Positions 1 to 7,213 of a stretch of 64,000 nt of DNA are shown piece after piece. The stretch is taken from assembly GCF_001708445.1 (NCBI RefSeq), contig NZ_CP015637.1:5147001-5211000 (forward strand), written 5' to 3'. Each line of letters opens with the position of its first letter. The stretch's first letter is position 1. The stretch is from Pseudomonas fluorescens (GTDB lineage: Bacteria > Pseudomonadota > Gammaproteobacteria > Pseudomonadales > Pseudomonadaceae). Position numbers and translations under genes: made by a program. Below the pieces are notes generated by a model. The model worked only from the letters and a program-made list of their open reading frames with translations, had not been told where the DNA came from and did no database searches.

Positions 1-295
1 GGGCCTGCACGGCGGCGATGTAGTGCCCGTGGTCCTTGAGCAGCGGTGCGAGAATCTCGCTGTACCAGCCGCCACCTGGGGTGATTTCGATCACCCTCTG
101 CTGGGCGCCCAGGCCAAAGAACTCAAGTGTCTGCTGCGGATGGCGATAGACGTCACGCGCGCTGTTGGCCGGGTCGCGCCAACTGCCGGCCAGCACACTG
201 GCGTATTGCTTGGCGGTAATCGGCGCGTCGGCGGCCTGGCTGAAGGTTGGCGCGAGGAGGGCGGTGAGGGACAGAGCTGCAAGCGTCGTTTTCAT
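1..295 (-). CDS. Exported class I SAM-dependent methyltransferase, C-terminal part outside window
   Basis: The visible part is the N-terminal 98 residues; the gene continues beyond position 1. It starts with a signal peptide (MKTTLAALSLTALLAPTFSQA, cut near AADAP), so the enzyme should be periplasmic. A SAM-binding motif I-like stretch (VIEITPGGGWYSEIL, about residues 68-82) follows an R-D-P-A-N-S-A-R-D-VYRHP segment typical of the predicted exported methyltransferases found in many proteobacteria. The substrate is unknown. The ATG at 295 is the only start that gives the signal peptide. Family assignment is by motif recognition only, because the catalytic half is not visible. Confidence 0.75.
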   Translation of the reverse strand, partial: MKTTLAALSLTALLAPTFSQAADAPITAKQYASVLAGSWRDPANSARDVYRHPQQTLEFFGLGAQQRVIEITPGGGWYSEILAPLLKDHGHYIAAVQA

Positions 296-354
296 GATCA
301 TCCTGTAGAGGGCTTCTGTGCCGTCGAGGCTAGCATGGGCCCAGTGTCGGCCGA

Positions 355-792
355 TCACACATTATCCGAGGTCGACCTCACCAAAGGTTCTAAGCCCATC
401 GCAATCATCGGCTTGTTACGCTTGTAGCGCACCAGTCGTTCGCTGAGGGATTGCGGCAACAGCGTGTCCTGGGTAAAGCCCATGCGCTGATAAACGCCTT
501 CCAGCTCCGGATGACAGAGCAGCCACACTGTGCCTTCCACATCTGCCACCGCCGCACCGATCAAGCGGGCTGCCAGACCCTGGCCGCGATACGCCGGGTC
601 GACAAACACGCCCGTCAACCATTGCCCGCCAACCACGGGCGTGAGGCACAGGCCGGCGACAATCTCGCGGCGGCGCGCCACCCACAGACGTCCGCCCTTG
701 AGCGCCTTCATCGACGACTGGTGGCTGCGATAAAACTTGTTCAGCAGCGGCCACAGGGGCTCTGCCAGCAGATCGATGGTCAACTCGGGCAT
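355..792 (-). CDS. GNAT-family N-acetyltransferase
   Basis: This is a 145-residue protein with the acetyl-CoA pyrophosphate-binding motif A of GNAT enzymes at about residues 62-80 (VFVDPAYRGQGLAARLIGAA, the Q/R-x-x-G-x-G/A type). A later segment, LEGVYQRMGFTQ, is the usual GNAT beta-strand/helix near the acceptor site. It should transfer an acetyl group from acetyl-CoA to an amine; the acceptor cannot be told from sequence. The length fits a single-domain GNAT. It lies alone between a methyltransferase and a tiny basic protein on the other strand. Confidence 0.85.
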   Translation of the reverse strand: MPELTIDLLAEPLWPLLNKFYRSHQSSMKALKGGRLWVARRREIVAGLCLTPVVGGQWLTGVFVDPAYRGQGLAARLIGAAVADVEGTVWLLCHPELEGVYQRMGFTQDTLLPQSLSERLVRYKRNKPMIAMGLEPLVRSTSDNV

Positions 793-895
793 GGTCTTCA
801 GGCAGCGTAATCACGGGCCGGGGATTATAAGCGCCTTCTGTAGGGCAATAGGTGGTATACCCAGTGTTACATCCCCTGTAAGTGGAGCACGCATC

Positions 896-1012
896 ATGGC
901 CAAAGGTATGGATTCAAAGAAAGCCGCGAAGAAGAAACCGGCAAAAACCGCCGACGAAAAACGCGCCGACAAGAAAGCCAAGAAAACCGACACAGGTCTG
1001 TTCGGTCACTGA
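896..1012 (+). CDS. Very small Lys/Ala-rich basic protein
   Basis: A 38-residue ORF starts at ATG 896 behind a GGAG-type Shine-Dalgarno sequence (about 884-887). About one third of the residues are lysine, arranged as KKAAKKK, ADEKRADKK and KKTD, and it ends in GLFGH. The composition recalls histone-H1-like tails or ribosome/nucleic-acid binding peptides, but no domain can be named. A longer frame upstream from 737 runs through the 5' end of the GNAT gene and lacks ribosome-binding support, so the short start is preferred. I do not know its function; the good RBS and clean stop argue that it is translated. Confidence 0.65.
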   Translation: MAKGMDSKKAAKKKPAKTADEKRADKKAKKTDTGLFGH

Positions 1013-1190
1013 GTGACAAGCTTATAACCCAATGATCTGCCAGATTTTCCCGCCTCATTGCACAGAGCAGGAAACACCTGCTCTGAGCTGCCGCACGCCC
1101 CCTCTACCGGAACAGCGCACGGCCTCTGTGCCGCATGCAGCCCCCCCGCCATTGCAGGCGAGCCGGTGCCACACTGGCGTCTATTTCAGA

Positions 1191-1793
1191 TCATGAATTT
1201 TCGGCGGCCAGCGCGGCGATGACCGTTGGCCGTTCGCCCACCCGCTGTTGAAACGCCGCCAGCGCCGGCCACTTGCCCAGATCAATGGCGTGAAACCCCG
1301 CCCAGCGCAGCACCACGAACAGGTAGGCATCCGCTACCGAATAGTGCGCGCCTAACAGGTAATCCTGGTGCTCCAGGGTCTGCACCAGCACCGCGAAGCG
1401 CTTGAACAGCGTGGCCTGGAACGAGGCTTTGACCTCGCCCTGAATCGCATTGTTGAAAAACACTGCCAACCCACCATGAATTTCAGTCGCAATAAAATTC
1501 AGCCACTCCTGCAAGCGCACGCGCTCCCAGCTGCCATTGGCCGGGGCCAGGCCCGCGTCGGGTTTGAGGTCGGCCAGGTATTGCAGGATCGCGCTGGCTT
1601 CGGTCAACACCTGGCCGTTGTCCAGTTGCAGCGCTGCCACATAGCCCTTGGGGTTGATCTGCAGGAAGTCCTGGCCATCGGCAGTGGTTTTGGCCTGGTT
1701 ATCCACGCGCACCAGGTCGAACGGAAGCGCCAATTCGCGCAGCACGATATGGGGGGCGAGGGAACAGGCATTGGGGAAGAAATACAGTTTCAT
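1191..1793 (-). CDS. Glutathione S-transferase, beta-class-like
   Basis: This 200-residue protein has the N-terminal thioredoxin-like GST domain (MKLYFFPNACSLAPHIVL, with the cysteine at about position 10 typical of bacterial beta-class GSTs) and the glutathione-binding EAS/AI turn (LTEASAILQYLAD, about 65-77). An all-helical C-terminal domain includes YSVADAYLF. It should conjugate or otherwise handle glutathione adducts in the cytoplasm; the electrophile is unknown. It is divergent from a LysR gene whose start lies 96 bp away, which makes that regulator its probable controller. Confidence 0.88.
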   Translation of the reverse strand: MKLYFFPNACSLAPHIVLRELALPFDLVRVDNQAKTTADGQDFLQINPKGYVAALQLDNGQVLTEASAILQYLADLKPDAGLAPANGSWERVRLQEWLNFIATEIHGGLAVFFNNAIQGEVKASFQATLFKRFAVLVQTLEHQDYLLGAHYSVADAYLFVVLRWAGFHAIDLGKWPALAAFQQRVGERPTVIAALAAENS

Positions 1794-1889
1794 CTGTGAC
1801 AGCTCCGTTGAATTTGCGCCAGTCTCACCGCCGTGGCACCTTGCGTAAAATTAAACCTTCGGATCCCTGCCATAAGGACAGCGACTGTC

Positions 1890-2762
1890 ATGATGAACCT
1901 GATGCACTGGCGCCTGCTGGTGGCGGTGGCCGATCACGGCAGCATCACCGCCGCCGCCGGACATGTCGGCATGACCCAGTCCGCCGCCAGCCAGGCCATG
2001 GCTGGCATGGAGGCGACGCTGGGTGCGCAGTTGTTTACCCGCGAGCCGCGCAAGACCTTGCCCACCGCCCTGGGGCTGAGTGTGATCGAGCAGGCGCGGG
2101 TGATGCTCGGGGCCTTGCAGGCGATTCGCAGTACTGTGGATGAAGCCAGGCCCATGCTGCGGGGGACGATTCGCATCGCTAGTTTCCCCATGGTGCTCGC
2201 GACCTTTCTGACGCCGTTTTTGCAACGTTTCCGCCAGTTATATCCCGGTATCGACGTCACCACCCTGGATGTTACCGATAACGAGGTGCTGACCCTGCTC
2301 GAGGCCGACCTGATCGACCTGGGCGTGGTGCTCAACCCCAAGCCCGAGCGCCAGGCCACCGTATTGGGCCGTGACTGCTGGATGGCAGTGCTGCCGACGA
2401 ACCATCCACTGGCACAACGCCCGGCCGATGCAGGCGTAAGTCTTGAGGAACTGTTCGAACAAGCCTTCGTGCTTGCCACTGGTGGATGCAGCGCCAATGC
2501 CCGCAGCCTGGGCGCCGCGGTAGGGCTGACCCTGCGCGATATCCGCGTGGAAGTCCGCGAATGGAGCAGCGCCTTCAGCCTGGTACGCGAAGGCGTTGGC
2601 GTGACGCTAGTGCCGGAGATGGCCCTGCCGGTCGAGCGCCAGGGTTTACGCGTGATGCCGCTGACAGCGCCGCGGTACCGCGAGTTTGCCCTGGTCGGTT
2701 CACCCAACCGCCCACCTTCGGCCGCCGCCGCCGCGTTGTTGAAGATGCTGGCTGAACGTTGA
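1890..2762 (+). CDS. LysR-family transcriptional regulator
   Basis: A 290-residue LysR regulator: the winged helix-turn-helix lies at about residues 5-65 (HGSITAAAGHVGMTQSAASQ, then LGAQLFTREPRK) and is followed by a type 2 periplasmic-binding effector domain. The start at 1890 is chosen because an AAGGAC ribosome-binding sequence precedes it by about 10 bases; starts further upstream would run into the shared promoter region. It is divergent from the GST gene at 1191-1793, the usual arrangement for a LysR regulator and its target. The inducer is unknown. Confidence 0.9.
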   Translation: MMNLMHWRLLVAVADHGSITAAAGHVGMTQSAASQAMAGMEATLGAQLFTREPRKTLPTALGLSVIEQARVMLGALQAIRSTVDEARPMLRGTIRIASFPMVLATFLTPFLQRFRQLYPGIDVTTLDVTDNEVLTLLEADLIDLGVVLNPKPERQATVLGRDCWMAVLPTNHPLAQRPADAGVSLEELFEQAFVLATGGCSANARSLGAAVGLTLRDIRVEVREWSSAFSLVREGVGVTLVPEMALPVERQGLRVMPLTAPRYREFALVGSPNRPPSAAAAALLKMLAER

Positions 2763-2830
2763 TGCGCTTGAATCCACCAGGGGGCGATGGATCAGTCGCC
2801 CAAGGTTGAGACTGACACTCAGCGATCGGG

Positions 2831-2862
2831 AACCGGCCCGCTTGCCATCAGGGGGCCGGTTT
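2831..2862 (+). terminator. Rho-independent terminator after the LysR gene
   Basis: The arms AACCGGCCC and GGGCCGGTT flank a loop of about 13 bases and are followed by a short T-containing stretch. The hairpin lies in the convergent gap between the LysR gene and the unknown gene at 2912-3424, so it may serve both strands. The T-run is weak. Confidence 0.6.
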
Positions 2863-2911
2863 GCTGTATGACAGCGCCAAGTCGCAGACAGGGTTTGCCT
2901 TGCGCGGTTGC

Positions 2912-3424
2912 TTAGATCGCCGCGAGGGTGTCTTTCACCGACTGTGCCTGGGGCGCCGCGGTCTTCGCCGCTACCTGCTGCTCTTGTTGTACTTTCACGC
3001 GCTCAGCCACCTGCTTGGCGATCGCATCCTGTTTTTCCTGGGGCATGGCCTGCACTTGTTCCTCGGTCAACCCTTGCTCCTTGAGTAACTGCTCGCGGAT
3101 ACGTTCGGCCGGGGTTTTGCTCATGTAATCGGTGAAGTCTGCGCGTGCGCTGCTGGTGGTGGAACCGGCGGCGGGTACATCCGTGGTCGCCGGAGTGGCT
3201 GCCGTGCTCGCTTGCAACTGCACACGGGTCTTGGCGAAGGCTTCGTCGATGCGATCGTTGGCCTTGTCCAGTGCCTTCTGTACAACTGGCACGGTCACGC
3301 TTTGCTGCGCCGCTTGCAGGGCACCGCTGTATAGCGTGCTGGCAGCGGCGTTGGCGGGGTCCATATCGGGTCGCTTGAGCTGTTGGACGGTTGATACGGC
3401 TTGAGTGTTGTTGTTAACCAGCAT
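2912..3424 (-). CDS. Unknown 170-residue Ala/Gln-rich protein
   Basis: No family recognised. The protein starts MLVNNNTQAV behind a good AGGTGA ribosome-binding sequence. The N-terminal third is rich in Ala, Gln and Val. A low-complexity Ala/Thr/Ser linker lies at about residues 75-95 (ATPATTDVPAAGSTTSS), and the C-terminal half is a charged helix with repeated Glu-Gln-x-x pairs (LKEQGLTEEQVQAM, EKQDAIAKQVAERVKVQQEQ), probably a coiled coil. There is no signal peptide or membrane segment. It stands alone between a LysR gene and an MFS transporter. Genuine coding is supported by the RBS and the wobble-GC pattern. Confidence 0.65.
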   Translation of the reverse strand: MLVNNNTQAVSTVQQLKRPDMDPANAAASTLYSGALQAAQQSVTVPVVQKALDKANDRIDEAFAKTRVQLQASTAATPATTDVPAAGSTTSSARADFTDYMSKTPAERIREQLLKEQGLTEEQVQAMPQEKQDAIAKQVAERVKVQQEQQVAAKTAAPQAQSVKDTLAAI

Positions 3425-3557
3425 GATGGTTCACCTGGGGAAATGTACGGTGCCTCATGAGGAGCAATTAGCGTGCCGGGCAGCATCACCCCGGTTTTAC
3501 TGGGGCGCGCACGGCCGTCGCGGCAATAGTTGTCCCGTCGACGGCCAATCGTTGCCG

Positions 3558-4973
3558 TCAGTGGGCGATATTTTCCAACGCCAGATTGCGCGTACGCGGT
3601 CCGAACCAACTGATGGTGATCATCACGATCAACATGCTGCCGGCGATAAACGCCAACACGCCCGGAGTGCCCAGGTGTTCGAGGATAAAACCGATCAACA
3701 GGCTGCTGAACACCGTGGACAAGCGGCTGAACGAATAACAGAACCCCACCGCCCGCGCGCGGATATTGGTCGGGAACAGTTCGCTCTGGTACGAGTGATA
3801 ACTGAAGCTCAACCAGGCATTGCAGAAGGTGATCATCACCCCGCAGATCACCAACCCTACCGCCGTGGTCTGCAGGGCGAACAGGCTACCGAAGATCATC
3901 GCGCCCATGGCCGAGCCGACAATCTGCCATTTGTTTTCAAAGCGGTTGGCCACCTTCACGAACAACAACGGCCCCAAGGGGTAGGCGAGCGTGATGATAA
4001 AGGCGTAGAGCAAGCTGTGGGTCACGCTGACACCCTGGCCCGAGAGCAACGCCGGCAGCCAGTTGCCAAAGCCGAAAAAACCGATGGCCTGGAACACATG
4101 GAACACAATCAGCATCAACGCACGGCGGCGGTACGGGGGTTGCCAGATATCGGCAAAGCGGCCGCTGCCTTGCACGCTGACGGTTTCCGGTTCGGGCTCA
4201 TCCAGCGGCTGGCCGTAATCCTTCTGACAGCGGGCTTCGAGGTTGTCCATGATCGCACTGGCTTCGCCGAAACGACCTTTCTGCGCCAGCCAGCGCGGTG
4301 ATTCCGGCAGGCGCTTGCGCAGTTGCCAGATAAATAGCGCAAACACTGCACTCGACAGCACTACCCAGCGCCAGCCGGCGACGCCGAACGGCGCCTGGGG
4401 CACCAGCCACCACGACATCAAGGCCACCGCCGGCACCGACAGGAACTGGATGAAAAACGCAAAGGCGAACGCCGAGCTACGCATGCGCTTGGGCACCAGT
4501 TCCGACAGGTAAGCGTCGATGGTGACCAGCTCGATGCCCAGACCGATGCCCACCAGGAAGCGCATGCAGATGATGCCCAGGGCGGACGTCTGGATGCCCA
4601 TCAACACCGTGGCGACGGTGTACCAGATCAACGCGAAGGTGAAGATCGCCCGGCGCCCGAAGCGGTCGGCGATGGGGCTGAGCAGGCTGGCCCCGAGGAA
4701 CAGGCCAAGAAAGGTCGCCGAGGCGAACGCGGCCTGGTCGGAGAAGCCGAATACACCGCCGCTGCCGGTGGCAAAGATGCCGTCCTTGATCAGCCCCGGG
4801 CTGATGTAGGCGGTCTGGAACAGGTCATACAGCTCGAAAAAACCGCCAATCGACAGCAGCGCCACCAGGCGCCAGATACTGGCGACAGCCGGCAGGCGGT
4901 CGATGCGCGCGCTGATATGGGCGGCACGGACCGGGTCGATGCCGTCCGTGGCAGAGGCAGTGAGTGTCGACAT
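3558..4973 (-). CDS. MFS transporter, sugar-porter-like
   Basis: A 471-residue major facilitator with about 12 membrane segments. The cytoplasmic loop 2-3 motif is visible as SPIADRFGRRAIF (about residues 90-102), with a second set of segments after a central loop of roughly 60 hydrophilic residues. TM1 carries an acidic residue (FFELYDLFQTAY), and ESPRWLA resembles the sugar-porter PESPR signature. The ATG at 4973 is preferred; the frame stays open 27 codons further without support. The substrate is unknown. It follows an epimerase/dehydrogenase and a GST on the same strand (140-bp gap), so the three may serve one catabolic or detoxification function. Confidence 0.85.
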   Translation of the reverse strand: MSTLTASATDGIDPVRAAHISARIDRLPAVASIWRLVALLSIGGFFELYDLFQTAYISPGLIKDGIFATGSGGVFGFSDQAAFASATFLGLFLGASLLSPIADRFGRRAIFTFALIWYTVATVLMGIQTSALGIICMRFLVGIGLGIELVTIDAYLSELVPKRMRSSAFAFAFFIQFLSVPAVALMSWWLVPQAPFGVAGWRWVVLSSAVFALFIWQLRKRLPESPRWLAQKGRFGEASAIMDNLEARCQKDYGQPLDEPEPETVSVQGSGRFADIWQPPYRRRALMLIVFHVFQAIGFFGFGNWLPALLSGQGVSVTHSLLYAFIITLAYPLGPLLFVKVANRFENKWQIVGSAMGAMIFGSLFALQTTAVGLVICGVMITFCNAWLSFSYHSYQSELFPTNIRARAVGFCYSFSRLSTVFSSLLIGFILEHLGTPGVLAFIAGSMLIVMITISWFGPRTRNLALENIAH

Positions 4974-5112
4974 GGGGCAGATTCCAGGGGCAGTGAAGTG
5001 GAATCTTAGCCTGCTAACGGAAATCGCCGCTTGTGAAGTTGCCCGCGATGGCACGCCGATTCGCTGATTTATTGCGCGTCGGCGTGGTGTTTCAAGGTTT
5101 TATGGCGTGTGC

Positions 5113-5850
5113 TCAGAAGGTGATCGGAATTTCAAAGGCCTGGAACGCGTCATCCACCGGTTGATAGCCCAGCACGCGCGTGGTTTCGCTTAAATCCAGG
5201 CGCTTGAAGCGGTTATTGGAGATGCCATGGGCGATCAGGTGTTTGACGCCGGCTGTTTCCACTGCACGTTGCAGCAATTGCACCGCGTCACGGGGGCTAA
5301 GCCAGGCGCTGAGGTCGCGGGCGTTGCGCAGGTCATGGGCCTCGGGGAATTCGAAGGCGCCGATGCGCAGGGCGATGGTCGATAGCGGGGTTTTCGCTGC
5401 GTAATAACCGCATAACGCCTCGCCGTAGCATTTGCTCACGCCATACAGGTTGGCAGGCAGCACGGGCATACCGGGAGTGATCTGGCGGTCTACCGGGTAG
5501 CCTTCGATGGTCTGGGCGCTGCTGGCAAATACCAGGCGCTGCACGCCTGCGGCCACGGCGGCTTCGAACAGGTAGGTAGTGGCGAGGATATTGTTGGGCA
5601 GCAACTCCTCGAACGACGCGCTGGCGTGGGGGATGCCCGACAGGTGCACGATCACGTCGATGCCTTCGAGCAGGGCGGTGAGGGTGGAGCGGTCGCTAAG
5701 GTCGGCGTGTACGAAGCGGTGGTCACCCAGGTCGAAATCCGGCGCGACGCGGTCAGTGAGGGTGAAACGGTAGCGGTCTTTCGAAGCCTCGAAAAAGGTC
5801 TTGCCGATTCTGCCGCAAGCGCCGGTGAGCAGTACGTTGAATCCTTTCAC
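5113..5850 (-). CDS. NAD-dependent epimerase/dehydrogenase, uronate-dehydrogenase-like
   Basis: A 245-residue short-chain (extended SDR) enzyme. It has a Rossmann NAD(P)-binding motif at the N-terminus (LLTGACGRIGKTF), a conserved DLSDRSTLTALLEGID region, FASSAQ carrying the Ser of the catalytic triad, and YGVSK with the Tyr and Lys. Its C-terminal half (LRIGAF, LSAWLSPRDAVQLLQRA) resembles hexuronate dehydrogenase. The start is a GTG at 5850, behind AAGGA at 7-base spacing, which gives the Rossmann fold immediately. It sits 16 bp downstream of a GST gene in the same orientation. The substrate is unproven; a uronate or another sugar is possible. Confidence 0.8.
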   Translation of the reverse strand: MKGFNVLLTGACGRIGKTFFEASKDRYRFTLTDRVAPDFDLGDHRFVHADLSDRSTLTALLEGIDVIVHLSGIPHASASFEELLPNNILATTYLFEAAVAAGVQRLVFASSAQTIEGYPVDRQITPGMPVLPANLYGVSKCYGEALCGYYAAKTPLSTIALRIGAFEFPEAHDLRNARDLSAWLSPRDAVQLLQRAVETAGVKHLIAHGISNNRFKRLDLSETTRVLGYQPVDDAFQAFEIPITF

Positions 5851-5866
5851 GTGCTCGTCCTTGTGC

Positions 5867-6499
5867 TTAATTGTGACCGTCGAGGGCGAAGGTCTTGAAG
5901 CCGGCGTGCTGGCTGAGCCGCTGGTAGTACGCCGCAATGGCCGGGTAGGGCGGCCGCTGCATGGGCGTCATCTGCCAGCGATGCACCGAGAGGCCGATCA
6001 GGATGTCGGCGAGGGTGAAATCATCACCGGCCACGTAGGCGCCGGTTTTAGCCAACTGTTGTTCCAGCAGCCCCATCTTGTCGTTCCAGGCCTGCACGCC
6101 GGCTGCGATGCGTTGCGGGTCCTGATGGTCGGGGCTATTGCGCACCAGCGCCTGGAAGGCATAGCCCCAAGACGGGTTGAGTTCGGTCGCTTGCCAGTCC
6201 ATCCACTGCTCGACCCGCGCGCGCGGTGCGGGTTCGATGGGCAGCAGGTCGTGGCGTTGGTAGAGGTTCACCAAATAGCGGCAGATGGTGTTGGATTCCC
6301 ACAGCACACCGTGGTCATCGATCAGTACCGGTATTTGGGCATTGGGGTTCAGGGCCAGGAATTCGGCGGATTGGGTGGGTTTGAAACCGATGCCCCAGTC
6401 TTCGCGCACGTAGTCTATGCCCAGTTCCTGGCAGGTCCACAGGACTTTGCGCACGTTGATCGACGAGGTACGGCCCAAGATTTTCAGTGAGTGTCCCAT
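5867..6499 (-). CDS. Glutathione S-transferase family protein
   Basis: A 210-residue GST. The N-terminal thioredoxin fold has the SSxN-type active-site stretch (LGRTSSINVRKVLW, about 7-20), the cis-Pro segment NPNAQIPVL and the glutathione-binding WESNTICRYL. The helical C-terminal domain includes the N-capping region DDFTLADI. The ATG at 6499 lies behind AGGAAAG. It is the first gene of a probable GST-epimerase-MFS transcription unit. A member of this family could act in glutathione-dependent isomerisation or dehalogenation; the substrate is unknown. It is not closely similar to the GST at 1191-1793. Confidence 0.87.
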   Translation of the reverse strand: MGHSLKILGRTSSINVRKVLWTCQELGIDYVREDWGIGFKPTQSAEFLALNPNAQIPVLIDDHGVLWESNTICRYLVNLYQRHDLLPIEPAPRARVEQWMDWQATELNPSWGYAFQALVRNSPDHQDPQRIAAGVQAWNDKMGLLEQQLAKTGAYVAGDDFTLADILIGLSVHRWQMTPMQRPPYPAIAAYYQRLSQHAGFKTFALDGHN

Positions 6500-6557
6500 G
6501 GTGCTTTCCTGGCGGTGGAGAGTGGTTAATCTAGCAGGGGCCAAGTAGGCACGGTTA

Positions 6558-6655
6558 AAAAATGTGGGAGGGGGCTTGCCCTCGATAGCGGTGAGTCAGT
6601 CAGCCTGTCTGTAGCTGACCCACTGAAATCGGGGGCAAGCCCCCTCCCACATTTT
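6558..6655. repeat. REPIN (inverted pair of GTGGGAGGGGGCTTGC-type REPs)
   Basis: Two REP palindromes face each other: an ATGTGGGAGGGGGCTTGCCC head with a CGAT tail, a variable middle with GTCAGTCAGCC, then the inverse ending in CTCCCACAT plus T's. It fills the gap between the GST promoter region and the DUF6124-like gene. This is the main REP family of the fluorescens group, thought to be moved by RAYT transposases; no RAYT gene is in the window. Confidence 0.9.
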
Positions 6656-6669
6656 TATCCAGTAGGGCC

Positions 6670-6903
6670 TTAGCAGCGTGGTGCGTGCTGGTCCATGGCT
6701 TTGCCCACCAGCAACACGCTTAGTTCGCTCAATTGGTGAATGGCCAGGGCAACATCACGGTGTTTGCCGGTAAGGTCATCAGACAGGTCGAGCAGCAAGG
6801 TGCTGACGGAGCACACGGTTTCGTAGCTGTTGATCAGCAGGGTTTCGGTGGGGACATCGGGGATGAGCGTGAACAGCGTAGTCGGGGGATTGACGCTTTG
6901 CAT
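6670..6903 (-). CDS. Short DUF6124-type protein
   Basis: A 77-residue protein starting MQSVNPPTTLFTLIPDVPTE. The pattern TLF-x(4)-D-x-x-TETLL followed by an alpha-helical stretch with LAIHQLSELSVLLV matches the C-terminal region of the Pseudomonas DUF6124 proteins as I recall them. Those usually carry about 40 further N-terminal residues, so this is a short form. The frame stays open upstream to 7122, but that extra part reads through a strongly structured, repeat-containing stretch and looks non-coding. The start at 6903 has only a weak AGG at about -13. Function unknown. Confidence 0.6.
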   Translation of the reverse strand: MQSVNPPTTLFTLIPDVPTETLLINSYETVCSVSTLLLDLSDDLTGKHRDVALAIHQLSELSVLLVGKAMDQHAPRC

Positions 6904-7081
6904 GGTTGAAGTACCTGGCTGTGCCAACACCCTAATCGCTACTAAACGAATGGGTGGCAGCTGTACGCAGGTTAGTAGACCGGTAATCCCACACAAACCC
7001 GGCGCACCCGAAGGCGCCCTACGCACAGCCACCATGGTTGGCTTATGCATATGTGTGGAGAGCTTCAGGCTACTAAACCCG
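6904..7081 (-). promoter_or_regulatory. Structured 5' leader with alternative pairings in front of the DUF6124-type gene
   Basis: In transcript orientation the region holds a hairpin GGCGCC-UUCG-GGUGCGCC at 7018-7001, nested inside a longer stem that pairs GGUGGC (7033-7028) with GCCACC (6958-6953). It also has two identical GUUUAGUAGC segments at 7078-7069 and 6947-6938. A central CUACUAAC (6978-6971) can pair with either one, with a single bulged U. Competing pairings of this kind are typical of regulatory RNA switches. That it is transcribed, and that it controls the gene, is inference. Confidence 0.5.
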
Positions 7082-7213
7082 ATCACCGAGAAATTCAGCG
7101 ACCGGCAAACCTTAAAGATCACCCCTCAAGCGCACAAGCCGGCGGATTCTGACGTAAGCGTAGGCAACCGGGCAAGGCGCTTACCGCAATGTCAGCCTCA
7201 TCCTACAGGCGTC

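Noticed and set aside
1064..1084. AGAGCAGG-N5-CCTGCTCT as a terminator for the small basic protein gene
   Set aside because: The stem is perfect but no T-run follows, so it is left unassigned.
4974..5054. Upstream extension of the MFS transporter
   Set aside because: The added 27 residues are charged and precede no membrane segment; the ATG at 4973 gives the normal N-terminus.
6938..7078. CTACTAAAC/GTTAGTAG segments as an integron attC site
   Set aside because: The RYYYAAC core pattern does not fit, and no integrase or cassette structure is nearby.
6904..7122. N-terminal extension of the DUF6124-type protein
   Set aside because: The frame is open, but its translation reads through stems and direct repeats, and no RBS supports a start at 7122; a structured leader explains it better.
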